Assembly: GCF_000004195.4 (NCBI RefSeq)
Contig: NC_030677.2
Location: 103,018,329 to 103,082,328, forward strand
Direction: 5' to 3'
DNA from: Xenopus tropicalis
Lineage: Eukaryota > Chordata > Amphibia > Anura > Pipidae
DNA length: 64,000 nt
The notes beneath the pieces were generated by a model. That model had not been told where the DNA came from, made no database searches, and saw only the letters and a program-made list of their open reading frames with translations. Shown piece by piece: positions 23,701-33,455 of the stretch. The position numbers and the translations under genes were made by a program. The first letter of the stretch is position 1, and each line of letters begins with the position of its first letter.

Positions 23701-26700
23701 GGGCTTCTCTTCAGCAGGGACAGGGAAGCTGGTCAGAGTTGATGGGAAGATGGATGGAGCCAAATACAGGGCAATCTTGGAAGAAAACCTCTTGGAGTCT
23801 GCAAATGACTTGAGACTGGGGCGGAGGTTCACCTTCCAGCAGGACAACGACCCTAAACATAAAGCCAGGGCAACAATGGAATGGTTTAAAACAAAACATA
23901 TCCATGTGTTAGAATGGCCCAGTCAAAGTCCAGATCTAAATCCAATCGAGAATCTGTGGCAAGATCTGAAAACTGCTATTCACAAACGCTGTCCATCTAA
24001 TCTGACTGAGCTGGAGCTGTTTTGCAAAGAAGAATGGGCAAGGATTTTAGTCTCTAGATGTGCAAAGCTGGTAGAGACATACCCTAAAAGCCTGGCAGCT
24101 GGAATTGCAGCAAAAGGGGGTTCTACAAAGTATTGACTCAGGGGGCTGAATAATTACGCACACCCCACTTTGCAGTTATTTATTTGTAAAAAATGTTTGG
24201 AATCATGTATGATTTTCGTTCCACTTCTCACGTGTACACCACTTTGTATTGGTCTTTCACGTGGAATTCCAATAAAATTGATTCATGTTTGTGGCTGTAA
24301 TGTGACAAAATGTGGAAAAGTTCAAGGGGGCTGAATACTTTTGCAAGCCACTGTATTTCATCTATTTTACCCCTTCCTGAAAGCTCCTCATACAAACATG
24401 CATTTGGAGGCTTCAGGAAGGAATACATTAGCATATGCTAACTAGCATTCAAAAAGGGTTAAATAGTTGGGGGAAAAAATTTTCGCTGCTTGCGGCAATT
24501 TTTAAACCCCTTCTGATCCTAATTAGCATATGCTAATTTGGATTTGGATTCGGTTCAGGATCCGGCAGATTCCCTCGGGGTGGGTCTGAGGTTTGGCGGA
24601 ACCCAAAATGGTGGGTTTGGTGCATCCCTAATTGAAAGCAGTCTCCGTCTGTCCATTTCTACACTGTACCCTGGTGGTCTCAACCTCTAAAAACAATCTA
24701 ACAACAGCCATCTAATTTTACAGACCTGTCTTTGCTGGAGGAGAGGCAATATTGTTTAAAATATCAAAACCAGAAGTAGAGAAATGGATAAACAAATACT
24801 GCTTTAAACAGCAATTACATTTACATATAACTTACAGGAAATTTGTAATAAATGTTGCAAAGTCTTAAAATTATATTTTATTTATGCATTTCCATTTTTT
24901 TTCAGCTTTGCTGCATGTGACTTTAAAAAATGATCAGATAAAAGGATTTAAATGCTATCATAGGGAGCAACTTATCCGTTTAGAAGTTTCCGCAATGACA
25001 GCATAAGTTAGAGACTATGTTAGTAACTTATCAGTTTAGAAGTTTCCAATGTGACAGCACAACAAATACACATACAATGGCACAAAGTTCAGTTATAAAG
25101 TCATGTACGTGTATATGTTACATAGAGCTATTTGTATAGCCATCAATGTAAATTTTTTGATGCAATCACAAGTAGTGATGAGTGAATCTGTCCCATTTTG
25201 CTGTGAAATTTGCGAAATCCACGTAATATGTATTTTGCCTCAACCACGCCTACTTTGAAGCAACCGTGCCCAATTTGACACGACTGCAACTTTTTTTTGA
25301 TGTGCGGCAAATTTTTCTGCGCAAATTTTCCCTGAAGTTACGTGAAACAATTTGCCAATGGCGAAATGTGGAAATTTGCTGTGAATCCATGCCTGGCGAA
25401 AAAATTTGCTCATCACTAATGATAAGTCACCATCCATTTTGTGGACTCAATCAGTGAAATGTTTGCATGCTTAAAGATGAAAAGATGACAAATGTAAAAA
25501 TGAAACTGGGTAAATAGATAGACTGTGCAAAATAAAAAAAATGTTTTCGATATAGTTATTTAGGCAAAAATGTTATCTGTAAAGGCTGGAGTGGACAGAT
25601 GCCTAATGTAATAGCCAGAACACGGTTTTCTCCTTTGCAGCTCTCTAACCAACCACTCAGTAACCAATCAATACCTTGAGGGGGGCCATATGGGACATAA
25701 CTGTTTGCTTTTTATTCTGACCTGAGTAAACAATTATGTCCCATGTGGTCCCCCCTCAAATTGCTGACTAACTAAGATTTTAGAGAGCTGAAAGGAGTAA
25801 GTAGTTCAGGCTATTACATTAAATAAAGTTATACTTTACATACAAGACATTCACTCACTTCAGCCTTTATAGATTACATTTTTGTCTAAAAAACATTATT
25901 GGAAACGTCATTGATTTTGCACAGCTCTATTTACCCATTTTTATTTTTACACTGAACTGTTCTTTTAAAGTTTAAAGGAGAAGGAAAGGTTAAAACTAAG
26001 TAAGCTTTCTCAGATAGCTCTATGTAAATACAGCCATAAGTACTTACAGTACTGCTTCTCAGTGAAAAGAGTCCTCTGTGAAAAGAAACAAATGGATTAC
26101 AGTATCAGTATCTTCTCTCAGCTCAAACCTTCAGGGCCAGGCACAAGCTTGCTCCTCTCACCCCCTCCCTCCTACCCCCTCCCCTCAGCAGCAGGAGAAA
26201 TGCAAGCAGGGAAGTGATGTCAGGCCAAGCTTAAATGGCAGCTGTTATCTTAACCAGGCAGAGAGAGCTTCTAGGGTGGTTTACTCATGTATGGTAAAGC
26301 ATTTTCATAAATATAGCATTCTAGCTTGGCTAAACTATTGGCAAGAACCTGCCTTAGTGGCTACCCTTCTCTTTTGATGTCTCCTTTATTCATTAATGGG
26401 TTTTTTTTCCTTTACAGGTCTGTCATAAACCAAACTGTGCCTGTTTCAGTAACCCCATTTAATGTATTGTCAGCTAAAACCATCAAAGGTATGTAGAGAT
26501 AAGTTTACCATTGCTAAATGTAATCACTGTTTGCAATAAACCTTATTGTTTAAATATTACAGAGGTTGTTCACCTTTAGGTTAACTTTTAGCTAAATTTA
26601 GATGATAAAAGTCTAACACAGTGTAGTCAAACTTCTTTGCTACTGAGGGCTGGAATTTTTTTAGCCTACAGGTGGCCATACACGTTACGATCCACTTGCT

Positions 26701-29119
26701 TGGCTCGCCAAGCGAGCGGATCTTCTCCCGATATCCCCACCTACGGGTGGGCGATATATTGATAAATCAGGCTAATACAGTCAAACGATCAAATTAGAAC
26801 GACGGTAATAGGCGCAGTCGGTTCGGGGATTTTGTTTTTTCTATTACTCCAAAATATAGCAAATATCTAACAATAAAAAATGTCTCCCTCTTTTTTAGCT
26901 CCAAAGAAACCACTTCCTGCTTGTACTGTAAAACAGATGGCAGCACATCCTTCAGGGTTCTACTACAATGATACATGGATCTCGCTGCAGTGTCTTAATC
27001 GCCAATTTAAACTTCCATCTGATGCCAGGGCATGTCTCCAAGACAAGAATATATTGATGTTTGGAGACTCCACACTGCGTCAGTGGTTTGAATACCTTGA
27101 GGATTTTATTCCCAGTAAGTGCCTAAATATAGAGCTTGATTGGTAAATGTTAGAGCCTGGCAGGCACAGGTTAGATAAAAAGATTACTAGTGCACAGAAC
27201 CCACCGCCCTCATAAAGGGGGTCTTGCTAACAAAACTGTCAAAACGTCACAACAAAGGGTTAAGTAAGAGGGTTGCATACCGGTAATCTAATTATTGACC
27301 ATGCAAGGACCATTTTCCCTGCTTTTTGTGTTAAGCTGAAAAAAATATACAATTTTTTTGTGATTAAATAAAAAAAAAACAAACAAACAAACAAAACATA
27401 AAAGCCATATTCATTAATCTCATGTTAACAGGGGGAATTGTGCCCCTTTAATTCAGCAGATAATTCTGCTTAGATAGCAAATTTAAAATCACCCCATTCA
27501 TTTCATACAGTGCTTTATAAAAGTTTTTTAGCCCCTTTAGTAGAACTGGAATATCCTAAGAACAAAAAGGTGAATGTCCAACAATAGTCCAGATAAAGCC
27601 TTAATTTCAATTTAGCTGAGTATCTGTGGTTCTTTTTGAAAATGAAGGTGCATAACACAATAGGGCTCAATCACAATGCTCCACACAATGTGCAAAAAAT
27701 GCTGCATTGTGCAGACCGCTGTTTAAATCTAATGTTGCCTACTAGATTCAAAATGGGAAGGTGGGAAGGCATGTAAGCATCTTCCCCATGTTCCTCCTTC
27801 TGTTCCTGTGCGTCATTTGCACAGGAACAGAAGGAGGAACAGCCTGCAATGGTCCCTGCACTTAGCGCTTGCCCAATATCAGCTCCATGCAGATAGCTAC
27901 AACCCTGGGGTCACAAGTTTTGTCTAATGACCACTAAGGGGCATGCTCTTGCACTTGTGCCCCCAGGGTTGTAAATTAATCCTAATATCTTTCCCTGATC
28001 GTATCAACATTCTGACGTGTTATATGTCCCCTATTTGCATTTTTTTTTTTGATTCCACCAACAAATTGTCTTCCACTATCCCAAAGCCCTCAAAGTGTTA
28101 TTTCATCATTAAATTAGTCATTTTGCCGCACCTATATGCTTTTTTCCCCTGAAAATTATGCCACAAAAATTAACCCTCCATCTTGCAGACCCAAGCCTTC
28201 CAAGGCCACTGCAGAACTGACAGTCATCTACCCACAAGAATTTGTATTTATATGTAGCAACCACAGCCTTGCTAACCAGTCCCCTCTCTCTACTGTGTCT
28301 GCCTACCAACATAAAAGATCAGGTTAGATGTTGATATTATGGTAGGCCCTTGTGTTAAACCCATCCTATCTGCTCCAGGGAGCCAAAATAAAGAACTAAG
28401 TAATTGCCTTCTTGAAGGAATGTTAATCCTGCTTCTGAGTAAAAATTCTATAGAAAACCTTTAAGTGAAGCAGGCACCTTAGGTGCTTGCTGTCAGCATA
28501 GAGATGTTTCTGTAACTGAAAAAATGTTTAATCATGTTACTATATTGGTAAAATTCTTCCGCTAACATTTGATTACTTCATCTTAGCACTAAAGAGGATG
28601 GACCTTCATAAACCATATAATCCAGGCCCTCTACTAGCTGTGGACGTGGAGTCAAATATTGTGATGAGCTGGAGGTGTCATGGATTGCCATTTAAAACTC
28701 TTAAAATGAAAGCTGCTGATCTACACTATGTAGTTAATGAGATTTCAGGTATTGGAGGCGGGCCATTTACAGTAGTGGTACTATCTGGCTGGGCTCATTT
28801 CACAACTTACCCTGTGGCAGTGTATGTGAGTTGGTTGAGAAAACTGCGGGAAGCTGTAAGGATGTTACTTCTTAGAAGTCCAGAGACAAAGGTCCTCATT
28901 AAATCAGCCAACACCGCTGAAAACACAGTATATAGCAATAACTGGTTTGCTTTTCAGTTTGACAAAATACTAAGACTTATGTTTTCTACCCTACCTGTGA
29001 TTGTAGTAGATGCATGGGAGATGACATCTTGTCATTATTTGCCAGAGGTGTTGCACCCAGAGAAACCAGTGATCAAGAATGAAGTAAACATGATGTTGTC
29101 CTATATCTGTCCACACTGA
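17681..29119 (+). CDS. NXPE family protein (neurexophilin and PC-esterase domains), six coding exons
   Basis: Coding exons at 17681-17746, 19902-20402, 22445-22665, 26418-26488, 26899-27114 and 28587-29119 all have AG/GT borders. Their phases (0, 0, 2, 1, 1) agree and join into about 535 residues, close to the usual NXPE length of 540-560. The N-terminus is a signal anchor, so a secreted or Golgi-luminal type II protein is expected. Residues about 60-260 form the neurexophilin-like part (EYGGDFFQ, GSVIDHSNGSY, LLAWPG). Residues about 315-535 form the PC-esterase part, with GDSTLRQWFEY (Ser at about 344) and a terminal DAWEMT...LHP block at about 500-516 that should supply the remaining catalytic residues. 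The substrate is unknown for most family members. No stop or frameshift was seen. Which NXPE paralogue this is cannot be settled; the family is expanded in frogs. Confidence 0.9.
17747..19901. other. NXPE intron 1
   Basis: Spliced out in the proposed model. About 18055-18150 resembles a foldback repeat also seen at 43090-43230 (CATAGACAAT and ATTGTCTCT words). About 18590-18710 holds a dispersed repeat with ACGAAACGCGTAAGG. No other gene was seen. Confidence 0.5.
19902..20402 (+). CDS. NXPE gene, exon 2 (neurexophilin-like region)
   Basis: The acceptor CTCTATAG before TTCTTTCAC keeps frame with exon 1. A second AG eleven bases further on has a better pyrimidine tract, but would shift frame into a TAA. 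The exon encodes WPSPVGFPHFENS, then HVGEYIEVQIRARD, YGGDFFQVKLHSP and LLAWPGNTHISVRL, which are characteristic of the NXPE N-terminal half. The donor is GATAAG|GTATGC in phase 0. Confidence 0.85.
20631..21817. repeat. GCGTTA-rich MITE with a Harbinger-type MITE inserted
   Basis: The ends GGGCTGATTCACTAAG and CTTAAGTGAATCAACCC are inverted repeats. The left 450 bp match 751-1173. It is interrupted at 21097-21605 by a second foldback element. It lies in NXPE intron 2. The target duplication is unclear. Confidence 0.65.
21097..21605. repeat. Harbinger-type foldback MITE with TAA target duplication
   Basis: It begins GGGGCTGATTTACTAACCC, ends GGGCCCC, and is flanked by TAA (21094-21096 and 21606-21608). 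Almost all of it folds on itself, with many AAAAAGTCGCGA-like words in both directions. Related elements with TTA/TAA duplications are at 29881-30429 and 31421-31785. The 3-bp TWA duplication is the hallmark of PIF/Harbinger. Confidence 0.7.
22445..22665 (+). CDS. NXPE gene, exon 3
   Basis: The acceptor TGAACAG and donor AAAAAG|GTGGGT bound 73 codons plus two bases. The protein begins VYFHGYFERNGTREIVECN and contains CEFIDLNSGEKWVCVRP and LPCDSWVYH, the cysteine-rich part that follows the neurexophilin-like domain in NXPE proteins. Confidence 0.88.
22747..24353 (+). mobile_element. Tc1 element in NXPE intron 3, one frameshift
   Basis: The 1607-bp element has TA on both sides (22745-22746 and 24354-24355). 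Its inverted repeats of about 213 bp (22747-22959 and 24141-24353) begin CAGTGGCTTGCAAAAGTATT. It holds one transposase gene broken in a G run. Its inverted repeats differ from those of the other Tc1 copies in the window, so it is a distinct Tc1 family. Confidence 0.92.
23116..24136 (+). pseudogene. Tc1 transposase with a single +1 frameshift
   Basis: The first frame runs from ATG at 23116 (MKSKEYTRQV) through PRQGRTPKL, the paired-box DNA-binding part, to the first catalytic Asp, at about 152 in WSDETKMELFG, and on to GGGSIMLWG. An eight-G run at 23696-23703 carries one base too many. The other frame then continues with FSSAGTGKLVRVDGKMDGA, QQDNDPKH (second Asp) and [11 protein letters not shown] (Glu, 34 residues on), ending GGSTKY. 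Apart from that base the gene looks whole. The extra G could be a real mutation or a base-calling error in a homopolymer. Confidence 0.9.
24440..24630. repeat. hAT-like MITE end (GGTGCATCCCTA)
   Basis: The right terminus GGTTTGGTGCATCCCTA and upstream GGATTCGGTTCAGGATCCGG match, in reverse complement, the left end at 17184. It lies just after the Tc1 in NXPE intron 3. The left boundary is approximate. Confidence 0.45.
25173..25418. repeat. hAT-like MITE (TAGTGATGAG...CATCACTA)
   Basis: Inverted ends TAGTGATGAGTGAATC and TTTGCTCATCACTA, with an imperfect 8-bp flank match (ATCACAAG and ATGATAAG). Similar elements are at about 31835-32021, 49020-49295 and 53841-54088. Confidence 0.6.
25471..25968. 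repeat. T2-like foldback MITE, TTAA ends
   Basis: The arms are inverted over most of their length. AACTGGGTAAATAGATAGACTG on the left pairs with the CAGCTCTATTTACCCA region on the right, and the two GGGACATAA/TTATGTCCCA words face each other in the centre. It is bounded by TTAA and lies in NXPE intron 3. A further repeat starting TTAAAGGAGAAGGAAAGG follows at 25972. Confidence 0.55.
25972..26380. repeat. Repeat beginning TTAAAGGAGAAGGAAAGG
   Basis: Contains AGCTCTATGTAAATACAGCC and TCCTCTGTGAAAAGAAAC. The reverse complement of this part recurs at about 55861-55972, showing a dispersed T2-type repeat. The right end is not defined. Confidence 0.5.
26418..26488 (+). CDS. NXPE gene, exon 4 (short linker exon)
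   Basis: A 71-base exon bounded by CTTTACAG and AAAG|GTATGT. With two bases from exon 3 it encodes RSVINQTVPVSVTPFNVLS, then AKTIK. No motif is in it, but phase and splice sites agree on both sides, and NXPE proteins have a variable linker here. Confidence 0.75.
26899..27114 (+). CDS. NXPE gene, exon 5 (GDS motif)
   Basis: The acceptor CTCTTTTTTAG and donor CCCA|GTAAGT are strong. The exon encodes PSGFYYNDTWISLQC and then LMFGDSTLRQWFEYLEDF. GDSTLRQW is the block-I nucleophile motif of the PC-esterase domain, and the Ser should be the catalytic nucleophile. Confidence 0.92.
27790..27840. other. Perfect 22-bp inverted repeat with 7-base loop
   Basis: 27790-27811 and 27819-27840 are exact reverse complements (outer word GTTCCTCC, inner word CCTGTGC). 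It lies in NXPE intron 5. A second, nearly perfect inverted repeat follows at 27899-27972. Confidence 0.85.
27899..27972. other. 19-bp inverted repeat with one mismatch
   Basis: 27899-27917 (ACAACCCTGGGG...) and 27954-27972 (...CCCCCAGGGTTGT) pair with one mismatch across a 36-base loop, in the same intron. Confidence 0.8.
28587..29119 (+). CDS. NXPE gene, last coding exon (PC-esterase C-terminus)
   Basis: The acceptor CATCTTAG opens the exon in phase 1. It encodes NPGPLLAVDVESNIVMSWRC, LHYVVNEISG, VVVLSGWAHFTTYP and RSPETKVLIKSANT, and ends VVDAWEMTSCHYLPEVLHPE...YICPH before TGA at 29117. The Asp-rich and LHP blocks near the end are the expected sites of the remaining catalytic Asp and His. 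Confidence 0.93.
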
Positions 29120-29880
29120 TAGTAACGTATGTCAAGTCGACAACTGTATTAGCCTTCTGATACCATATTGGACATGGACTTGATCAGCGAATATTGCACT
29201 GTACTGTTGAATGGCAAGTATTAATGAGAAGACATTCAAGAATATCCACAGCAAGACATACAACTGATCATAAATTTATAGTGGGATACAGGTAGCATTA
29301 CACATTTTGTGCTATAAGGCATATAATCATATATGAGTATGACCCTTGGGCTGTGGGTCTCTGAGTACTTGCTCATACACTGGGACATTGGTTTACTTTT
29401 TCAGTCTAAAGAACTATTTAATGCTTTTTTAAGGACATGTACATAAATAAAGAAATTTTGTTTTGTCTTGGGATTTCTTGGAGTACCTGCTAATCTTTTA
29501 ATAATTGGTTCCACACTCCCTGGCTGTTGGTTTGGGGCTTTGCACCTAAAACTAATGTCTCTGCTGGTGATAGTATATTGTTCAACATCCATGTGGGTCA
29601 TTTCTTATAATAATGCAAAAAGATATACCCAACAGGATTGGCAGAACCAGTTTTTTTTTATTTAGATTTATCTTATCAATTTACCAGTATCTTTAAATTC
29701 CAATATGGGAATATAGCTTGCAGTGCAAAGGTTGTCAAGTTGCTGCCAGTGCAAAAGGGCTTTCCCATTCACTGTAAAACTTTGCATTCATGCTCATTTC
29801 TAATTTTTCTTTTTTCTTATCTACCAGAGCTTTATGTTTTTTGCACGCCCTATATCGACAAGAATGTGGTTTCAAACTAA
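29120..29880 (+). other. NXPE 3' flank, probable 3' untranslated region
   Basis: Directly downstream of the NXPE stop. An AATAAA lies at 29446-29451 and may be the polyadenylation signal, giving a 3' UTR of about 350 bases. No further gene was seen before the repeat cluster that begins at 29881. Confidence 0.45.
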
Positions 29881-30429
29881 GGGGGGCATTTTCTAAAGTT
29901 TTTTTTCACGATTTTTCGTGTTTTTTGCACTACAACTCAAATTTATTGTGTAAAATAAACATGAATTTTTCATAATTTAGTAAGGGTCAAACCCACGAAA
30001 ACCACTAATACAAGACTTGTGATCTAAAAGCTGTTGTGGTCATGTAGAAGTCAGTGGGAGTTATCCTAGACAAATTGTAACAATATTTATTTAATTTGTG
30101 CTTTAAGAGTCTTTTCTTCGTATGAAAGTCAATGAAGATTCGTAAAACTGCTGATTCGTGAAAGATTTGTGTTACTATGCATAACAATGGCGAAAAATGT
30201 CACTTCCCTCAAGGATCCTTCCTCTGTTTCGAAACTGTAGAAGTTTGGGATTTTTGACACAGGATTTTTGTGTGAAAATTCGAAAAAGCAAAGGTTTTGG
30301 TGTGAAAAAAAACAAAAACATTCTGTGACTTTTTCCAATGCATAATTTTTCAGTTCATTCATTTGTAGAAATTAGTTTATTCGAATTTTAAAATAAAAAA
30401 ATGAGAAATGTTTTTAGTAAATCTGTCCC
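29881..30429. repeat. Harbinger-type MITE with TAA duplication
   Basis: Starts GGGGGGCATTTTCTAAAG and ends TTTAGTAAATCTGTCCC, flanked by TAA (29878-29880 and 30430-30432). The right terminus was later used as target by the L1 at 30436. Confidence 0.6.
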
Positions 30430-30435
30430 TAAGTA
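30419..30435. repeat. L1 target-site duplication, left copy
   Basis: AAATCTGTCCCTAAGTA. The same 17 bases with one change (T to C) recur at 32844-32860, directly after the L1 A-tail. Confidence 0.8.
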
Positions 30436-30472
30436 ATAACAAGGCAAATCCCATCACTAATTCTCACAACAC

Positions 30473-30970
30473 ATGCTAAAAAAGCCTAAATCAGAAATTT
30501 TAAATGTTAATGTTTTGGATAGAATTAGAAAGCCCTTGAAACAAAGTTTTTCTTTCCAATGGGCTAACAAAGGTATAAAATATTTGGAAATTAAGATAAG
30601 TGCAAACCTAATAATATATCTCACTATTGACTTCATTACAAAGCTTGCTAAGAAACTGGAACAAATTGCAATTATCTTGATTTGGAAGAGTACAGGAAAT
30701 TAAGATGATGTTCATCTCGAAAATTCTATACCTTTTAGAAATGCTACCACTATATATTCCTCAGACCTACTTTTTGAACATAAACTCCATGATCACAATA
30801 TTTAATTGGGGAGGTTCCAATGCCAGGCAGAAATACAATCTCCTTACTTTACCTAAAGAAAAAGGGGGACTAGCTTTGCCTAATGAGTATTTGTATTATG
30901 TTTCTACTCATCTAGTCCGTACACTCGACTGGACATCAAAAAAAGGAAAAAAGATTGGTGTACCCTAGAC
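30473..30970 (+). pseudogene. L1 ORF2 fragment
   Basis: Two reading frames joined by a frameshift near 30700 encode the thumb/connection part of L1 ORF2 (KILYLLEMLPLYIPQTYF; LPKEKGGLALPNEYLYY). More of the same gene can be followed past the MITEs, for example TKEKISQLATNHPLIEATL at about 31363-31420. Confidence 0.8.
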
Positions 30971-31013
30971 CAAGCATTTGTATCCCCACCCTTAGAAAAC
31001 CTGCTATGGAGTA

Positions 31014-31361
31014 CAGGTATGGGATCCCTTATCTGGAAACCCATTATCCAGAAAGTTCTGAATTACGGAAAGGTCATCTCCCATAGACTCCATTATAAGC
31101 AAATAATTCTAATTTTTAAAAATGATTCCATATTTCTCTGTAATAATAAAACAGTACCTTGTACTTGATCCCAGCTAAGATATAATTGCTTCTTATTGGA
31201 GGCAAAACAAGCCTATTGGGTTTATTCCATATTTGGATTTAAATGATTTTGATTTAAATGATTTTTAGCAGACTTAAATTGTGGAGATCCAAATTACAGA
31301 AACATCCCTTATCCGGAAAACCCCAGGTCCCGAGCATTCTGGATAACAGGTCCCATACCTG
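31014..31361. repeat. Tc1/mariner-like MITE (CAGGTATGGG ends, TA target)
   Basis: A 348-bp element with inverted ends CAGGTATGGGATCC and GGTCCCATACCTG. It is flanked by TA, so the pre-insertion site reads AGTACT, which restores the L1 frame ...LLWST-KEK. Other copies are at 2113-2518 and 7255-7490. Confidence 0.75.
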
Positions 31362-31420
31362 TACTAAAGAAAAAATATCACAGCTTGCAACGAACCACCC
31401 ACTAATCGAAGCAACACTTA

Positions 31421-31785
31421 GGGGCACATTTACTAATCCACGAACGTCCGAAAAGTGTCCGAATGCGTTTTTTTCGTAATGATCGGTACTTTGCGTCTTT
31501 TTTGCGAATTGTCGCGACTTTTTCGAGCTCTCAATACGAAAGTTGCGACAATTCGCGAAAGTCGTAATGGCTATGAAAAAGTCGCGACAATTCACGAAAT
31601 CTAATGGCTATGAAAAAGTTGCGACAATTCGCGCAAGTCGTACCGGTTATGAAAAAGTCGCGACAATTTACGGGAAAGTCGTAACGGCAACGAAAAAATC
31701 GCAAAAAATACGAAAAAGTCGCAAAATGTTCGTTTTCCAATCCGAATTTTTCTCATTCGGATTCGTGGATTAGTAAATCAGCCCC
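31421..31785. repeat. Harbinger-type foldback MITE with TTA duplication
   Basis: Begins GGGGCACATTTACTAATCC and ends GGATTAGTAAATCAGCCCC, with TTA on both sides (31418-31420, 31786-31788). The inside has repeated GTCGCGACAATTCGCG words. It is related to 21097-21605. Confidence 0.75.
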
Positions 31786-31834
31786 TTAAGGTATGCATAA
31801 AAACAAAGAATCATATAAACTATCGTACTACCCC

Positions 31835-32021
31835 ATGTAGTGATGAGTGAATCTGTCCAGTTTTGCTTAGCCGAAACAGCGGAAAATTTGCGTAACGGTG
31901 AAAATGTCATGCGGCAAAAAAAATGTGCATTATTTTGTGCGCTTGAAAATAATGACACGAAACTATCTTTTGACATGCATCATTTTTTTGACACAGCGAC
32001 AATTTTTTTCTCCTTCACTAG
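31835..32021. repeat. hAT-like MITE (TAGTGATGAG type) within L1
   Basis: Starts TAGTGATGAGTGAATCTGTC and ends TCCTTCACTA. After it the L1 sequence resumes with GGTGGAATGACTGGGGAG. Confidence 0.55.
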
Positions 32022-32900
32022 GTGGAATGACTGGGGAGACAGAAGCAAAAGAATCAGTGATTTTGTAAAGAACAATAGAGTAATATCATTAGCAAAAATA
32101 CAAAAAAGATGAGGTTTCCATCCGAGAGATACATGGAATTACAATCAGTTACAAAGCCTTAAGAGCTATGATAACTAACAACAAAGCAATCTACAAATTG
32201 GTCACTAAGTGGCACTACACAGCAGCCAGATTGCATAGAATTTATCCTAACATATCTGGATTAAATTTTCATAACTACAGGAGTTCTGGAAAAGAGTATT
32301 GGAGAGAATAAATAAAGTAACACAGCTCTCCATTAAGATAAAAAACGCTGCCATTATCTTATTATTTGCAATACCTTGTCAGATCCACTCACCTTACACC
32401 TCCTACAGGCTGCAAAATCGTTGAAGTGGAAGTTGTCAAATCCTCCAACGTATAATGAGTGGCTGACAAATGTAGAGGAAATTAGAAAACTCGAAGAGAT
32501 ATCCCATTTAATACATAATAATAGATCAAAATACCTGGTCACCCTGGATAGTTTGAAAAATTTAGGCCAATAACGATACCTAAGATGAGTAGTTGGCAAC
32601 CCAGTGAATACACCGGAACACCTTCTTAAACAAATAGGTATACATATAACTTTGATGAACCTACATATTCATATAAGGCTGTGAATGTGTACTGTGGTGT
32701 AATTGTAATTTCAACATGTAACATTTCCATGCAGCAATGACTTGTCAGCTTTTGCACAGCAAAATATACTTGTTACCTAACCCCCCTCCCCTTTTCCTTC
32801 TGTACCCCTTATCGTTAAATGCAAAATAAAGAATTTAAAAAAAAAATCTGCCCCTAAGTAGGAAATCTTTGAAATTACTTTAATCTATTCATAAATTGTG

Positions 32901-33455
32901 TTAAAGGATTCTGTCATGATTGTTATGGTATAATTTTTATTTATAAATTACATTGTTTACATAGCAAATCAATCATTCACCATTTAAAATGTTATTCTTG
33001 AACCAACAAATGTATTTTTTTTAGCTGGAATATTGGTGAGTAGGCAGCCATCTCAGTGCATTGTGCCTGAGTCTAAGCTTTCAGAAGGAGCCAGTGCTAC
33101 ACATTAGAGCTGCTTTCAGATAACCTATTGTTTCTCCTACTTCCACATAACTGGAGGAGTCCCAAGCTGGACTTGGATTTCTTACTATTGAGTGCTATTC
33201 TGATATCTACTGGGAGCTGCTATCTTGCTACCTTCCCATTGTTCTGCTGACCGAATGCTGTGAGGAGGGTGATATCAATTCAACTTGCAGCTCAGCAGTA
33301 AAGTGTGACTGAAGTTTATCAGAGTATCAGTCACAACCGTGGCACCTTGGGAAATGAAATCTGTTTGTGTTGTCAATGTAGGGTTCTGCTGGAAAACTCT
33401 ATTAACTGGTGTGTTTTGAAACAAAAAAATGTTTTTCCATGACAGCATTCTTTTA
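32901..33455. repeat. T2-type MITE copy 1
   Basis: Begins TTAAAGGATTCTGTCATGAT and ends CCATGACAGCATTCTTTTA. It shares long stretches with 35145-35681, 43250-44663 and 49760-50373, for example GCCTGAGTCTAAGCTTTCAG and TAACCTATTGTTTCTCCTAC. The family has TTAAAGG-type ends and a TTAA target. Confidence 0.75.

Larger units (their letters stand above)
30436..32843 (+). mobile_element. 5'-truncated L1/Tx1-type LINE with nested MITEs
   Basis: The C-terminal part of L1 ORF2 plus a 3' UTR ending in AATAAAGAATTT and an A run at about 32837-32846. Coding blocks: KQSFSFQWANKGIKYLEIKI, ISKILYLLEMLPLYIPQTYF, FNWGG, and LLTLPKEKGGLALPN, all typical of vertebrate L1 ORF2. Stops and frameshifts make it a dead copy. 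It is flanked by a 17-bp target duplication (30419-30435 and 32844-32860). After insertion it took up at least three MITEs (31014-31361, 31421-31785, about 31835-32021). Confidence 0.85.

Noticed and set aside
31258..31773. Open frames with repeated RELSRLFHSHYDF or KVATI-type words
   Set aside because: Products of the repeated GTCGCGACAATTCG words of a foldback MITE, not a repeat protein.
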